A stretch of 64,000 nucleotides of DNA from an uncultured Ilyobacter sp. (lineage in GTDB: Bacteria > Fusobacteriota > Fusobacteriia > Fusobacteriales > Fusobacteriaceae), in contig NZ_OY764059.1 in the NCBI RefSeq assembly GCF_963668085.1, positions 1,674,001 to 1,738,000 of the forward strand, given 5' to 3'. This document shows, piece after piece, positions 63,302 to 64,000 of the stretch. The stretch's first letter is position 1, and each line of letters opens with the position of its first letter. The translations under genes were made by a program, and so were the position numbers. The notes below the pieces were generated by a model, which did not search any database, was not told the origin of the DNA, and saw only the letters and a list, made by a program, of their open reading frames with translations.

Positions 63302-63346
63302 AAATATTAAAAGAAGCTGGCATTAAGCCAGCTTCTTTTAATATTT
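63302..63346. terminator. Bidirectional terminator between the Cys-rich gene and hflC
   Basis: 20-bp perfect stem (core AGAAGCTGGC / GCCAGCTTCT) with a 5-nt loop and A/T flanks on both sides, between convergent genes. Confidence 0.9.
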
Positions 63347-64000
63347 ATTTTTCATTTAATATCTTCCATAGCTCAGATTCTGTAGACATTATTACTTTTG
63401 TTTTTCCGCTTCCGGAAAGTATAGTATCATAAGCTGAAAGAGTTCTTGTAAATTTATAAAATTCAGGATCACGATTATAAGCATCAGCATATATCTTAAG
63501 TGCCTTAGCGTCTCCCTCTCCCTTTATAGACTCAGCTTTTTCATAAGCCTCTGCCAAGATTACTGTTCTCTCTTTCTCTGCCTGAGATGTTATCTCAAGT
63601 GCTTTTTCTTGTCCTTCTGCACGGTATTTTTTAGCCTGCTGGTGTCTTTCAGCTTCCATTCTTCTGTATACATTTTCTTCGTTCTCTTTAGGAAGTTCTG
63701 CTCTTTTTATTCTTACATCTACTATTTCTATTCCAAACTTTTTGGTTTTCTCCCAGCTTTCACGGGTTACTGTCTCCATTATCTCATCTCTCTTAAATGC
63801 GATAATGTCTAAAAATGTGTATTGTCCAAGCCTCTCTCTTATTTCAGAATAGATTATGTCATCTAGCCTTGCCTGAGCACCTTTTTCATCCTGTACAGTT
63901 TGAAGAAATAATAGCGGATCAATTATTCTCCATCTGGCATAATTATCTATAACTATATTCTTTTTATCTTTTGTAATAAGATCTTTAGGTTCTGCATCAT
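63345..64000 (-). CDS. hflC: Membrane protease modulator HflC (5' end outside window)
   Basis: The frame is open from the window edge (64000) to 63345. The visible 218 residues start in the SPFH/band-7 domain (KDLITKDKKNIVIDNYARWRIIDPLLFLQTV, then ARLDDIIYSEIRERLGQYTFLDII) and continue through IEIVDVRIKRAELPKENEENVYRRMEAERHQQA, the Ala/Glu-rich helix (KERTVILAEAYEKAESIKGEGDAKALKIYADAY) and RDPEFYKFTRTLSAYDTIL. With HflK, HflC forms a cage around the FtsH protease in the inner membrane. Only the last part is seen; hflK would be expected just beyond the edge. Confidence 0.93.
   Translation of the reverse strand, partial: DAEPKDLITKDKKNIVIDNYARWRIIDPLLFLQTVQDEKGAQARLDDIIYSEIRERLGQYTFLDIIAFKRDEIMETVTRESWEKTKKFGIEIVDVRIKRAELPKENEENVYRRMEAERHQQAKKYRAEGQEKALEITSQAEKERTVILAEAYEKAESIKGEGDAKALKIYADAYNRDPEFYKFTRTLSAYDTILSGSGKTKVIMSTESELWKILNEK

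Overview
The window looks like a 64 kb stretch of chromosome from an AT-rich diderm anaerobe, most likely a member of the Fusobacteriota (Fusobacterium/Ilyobacter/Propionigenium/Cetobacterium-like). This is an inference. The DNA is strongly AT-rich and AGA/ATA codons are common. An outer-membrane beta-barrel and an EnvC-type protein indicate an outer membrane, yet Firmicutes-style Asp23/AmaP/DUF2273, YvcK and CsoR genes are also present. No rRNA, prophage, transposase or CRISPR array was seen. Nearly everything is on the minus strand; only a Crp/Fnr-type regulator, an omptin-like protease and a small Cys-rich protein lie on the plus strand.

Layout. 0-1.3 kb: rplM-rpsI with a consensus promoter and a structured leader. 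1.4-4.7 kb: a hypothetical gene, then xseB-ispA-cca. 4.66-5.16 kb: first copy of a dispersed intergenic repeat. 5.2-9.1 kb: prfA-prmC-queA-rsmD. 9.1-14.8 kb: an envelope-themed run made of a DUF2157/GDYXXLXY pair, ispG, a lipoprotein, a DUF4139-like protein, and an ECF sigma factor with a membrane partner and a ZraP/Spy-like periplasmic protein. 14.8-19.5 kb: miaB, a CaCA antiporter, rho and a LysM/M23 peptidase. 19.6-21.3 kb: a 54-residue Lys-rich protein, Ogg2 glycosylase and a TSUP permease. 21.4-27.1 kb: nucleoside salvage (pdp, deoC, deoB, deoD, cdd), split by the second, inverted repeat copy, with a divergent Crp/Fnr-type regulator. 27.1-32.1 kb: a BioF/KBL-like enzyme, then accB-accC-asp23-amaP-DUF2273-nusB. 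32-40.3 kb: dnaE, then a SNF2 ATPase with a large unknown partner. 40.3-48.1 kb: ftsE-ftsX-envC-nadK-recN-xer-like-era-HAD. 48.1-55.8 kb: split transketolase, DUF457-like protein, tuf with three tRNAs, a radical SAM protein, yvcK, an unknown gene and tsaC. 56-64 kb: omptin, a two-component system, a 43-residue membrane protein, csoR-copA, DUF1622, a Cys-rich small protein and the 3' part of hflC.

The most notable signal is a set of housekeeping homologues whose catalytic residues are gone. FtsE lacks a proper Walker A, Q-loop, signature and H-loop. The AccB-like protein has Gly where the biotinyl Lys should be. The Xer-like recombinase lacks Arg I and the His of HxxR. The EnvC-like protein has a degenerate LytM domain, as EnvC usually does. 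Other points of interest are the inverted pair of intergenic repeats with CACAGAG motifs, a duplicated N-terminal domain in PrmC, an omptin with all four catalytic residues outside the enterobacteria, an ECF sigma operon with a non-canonical anti-sigma candidate, and three small proteins.
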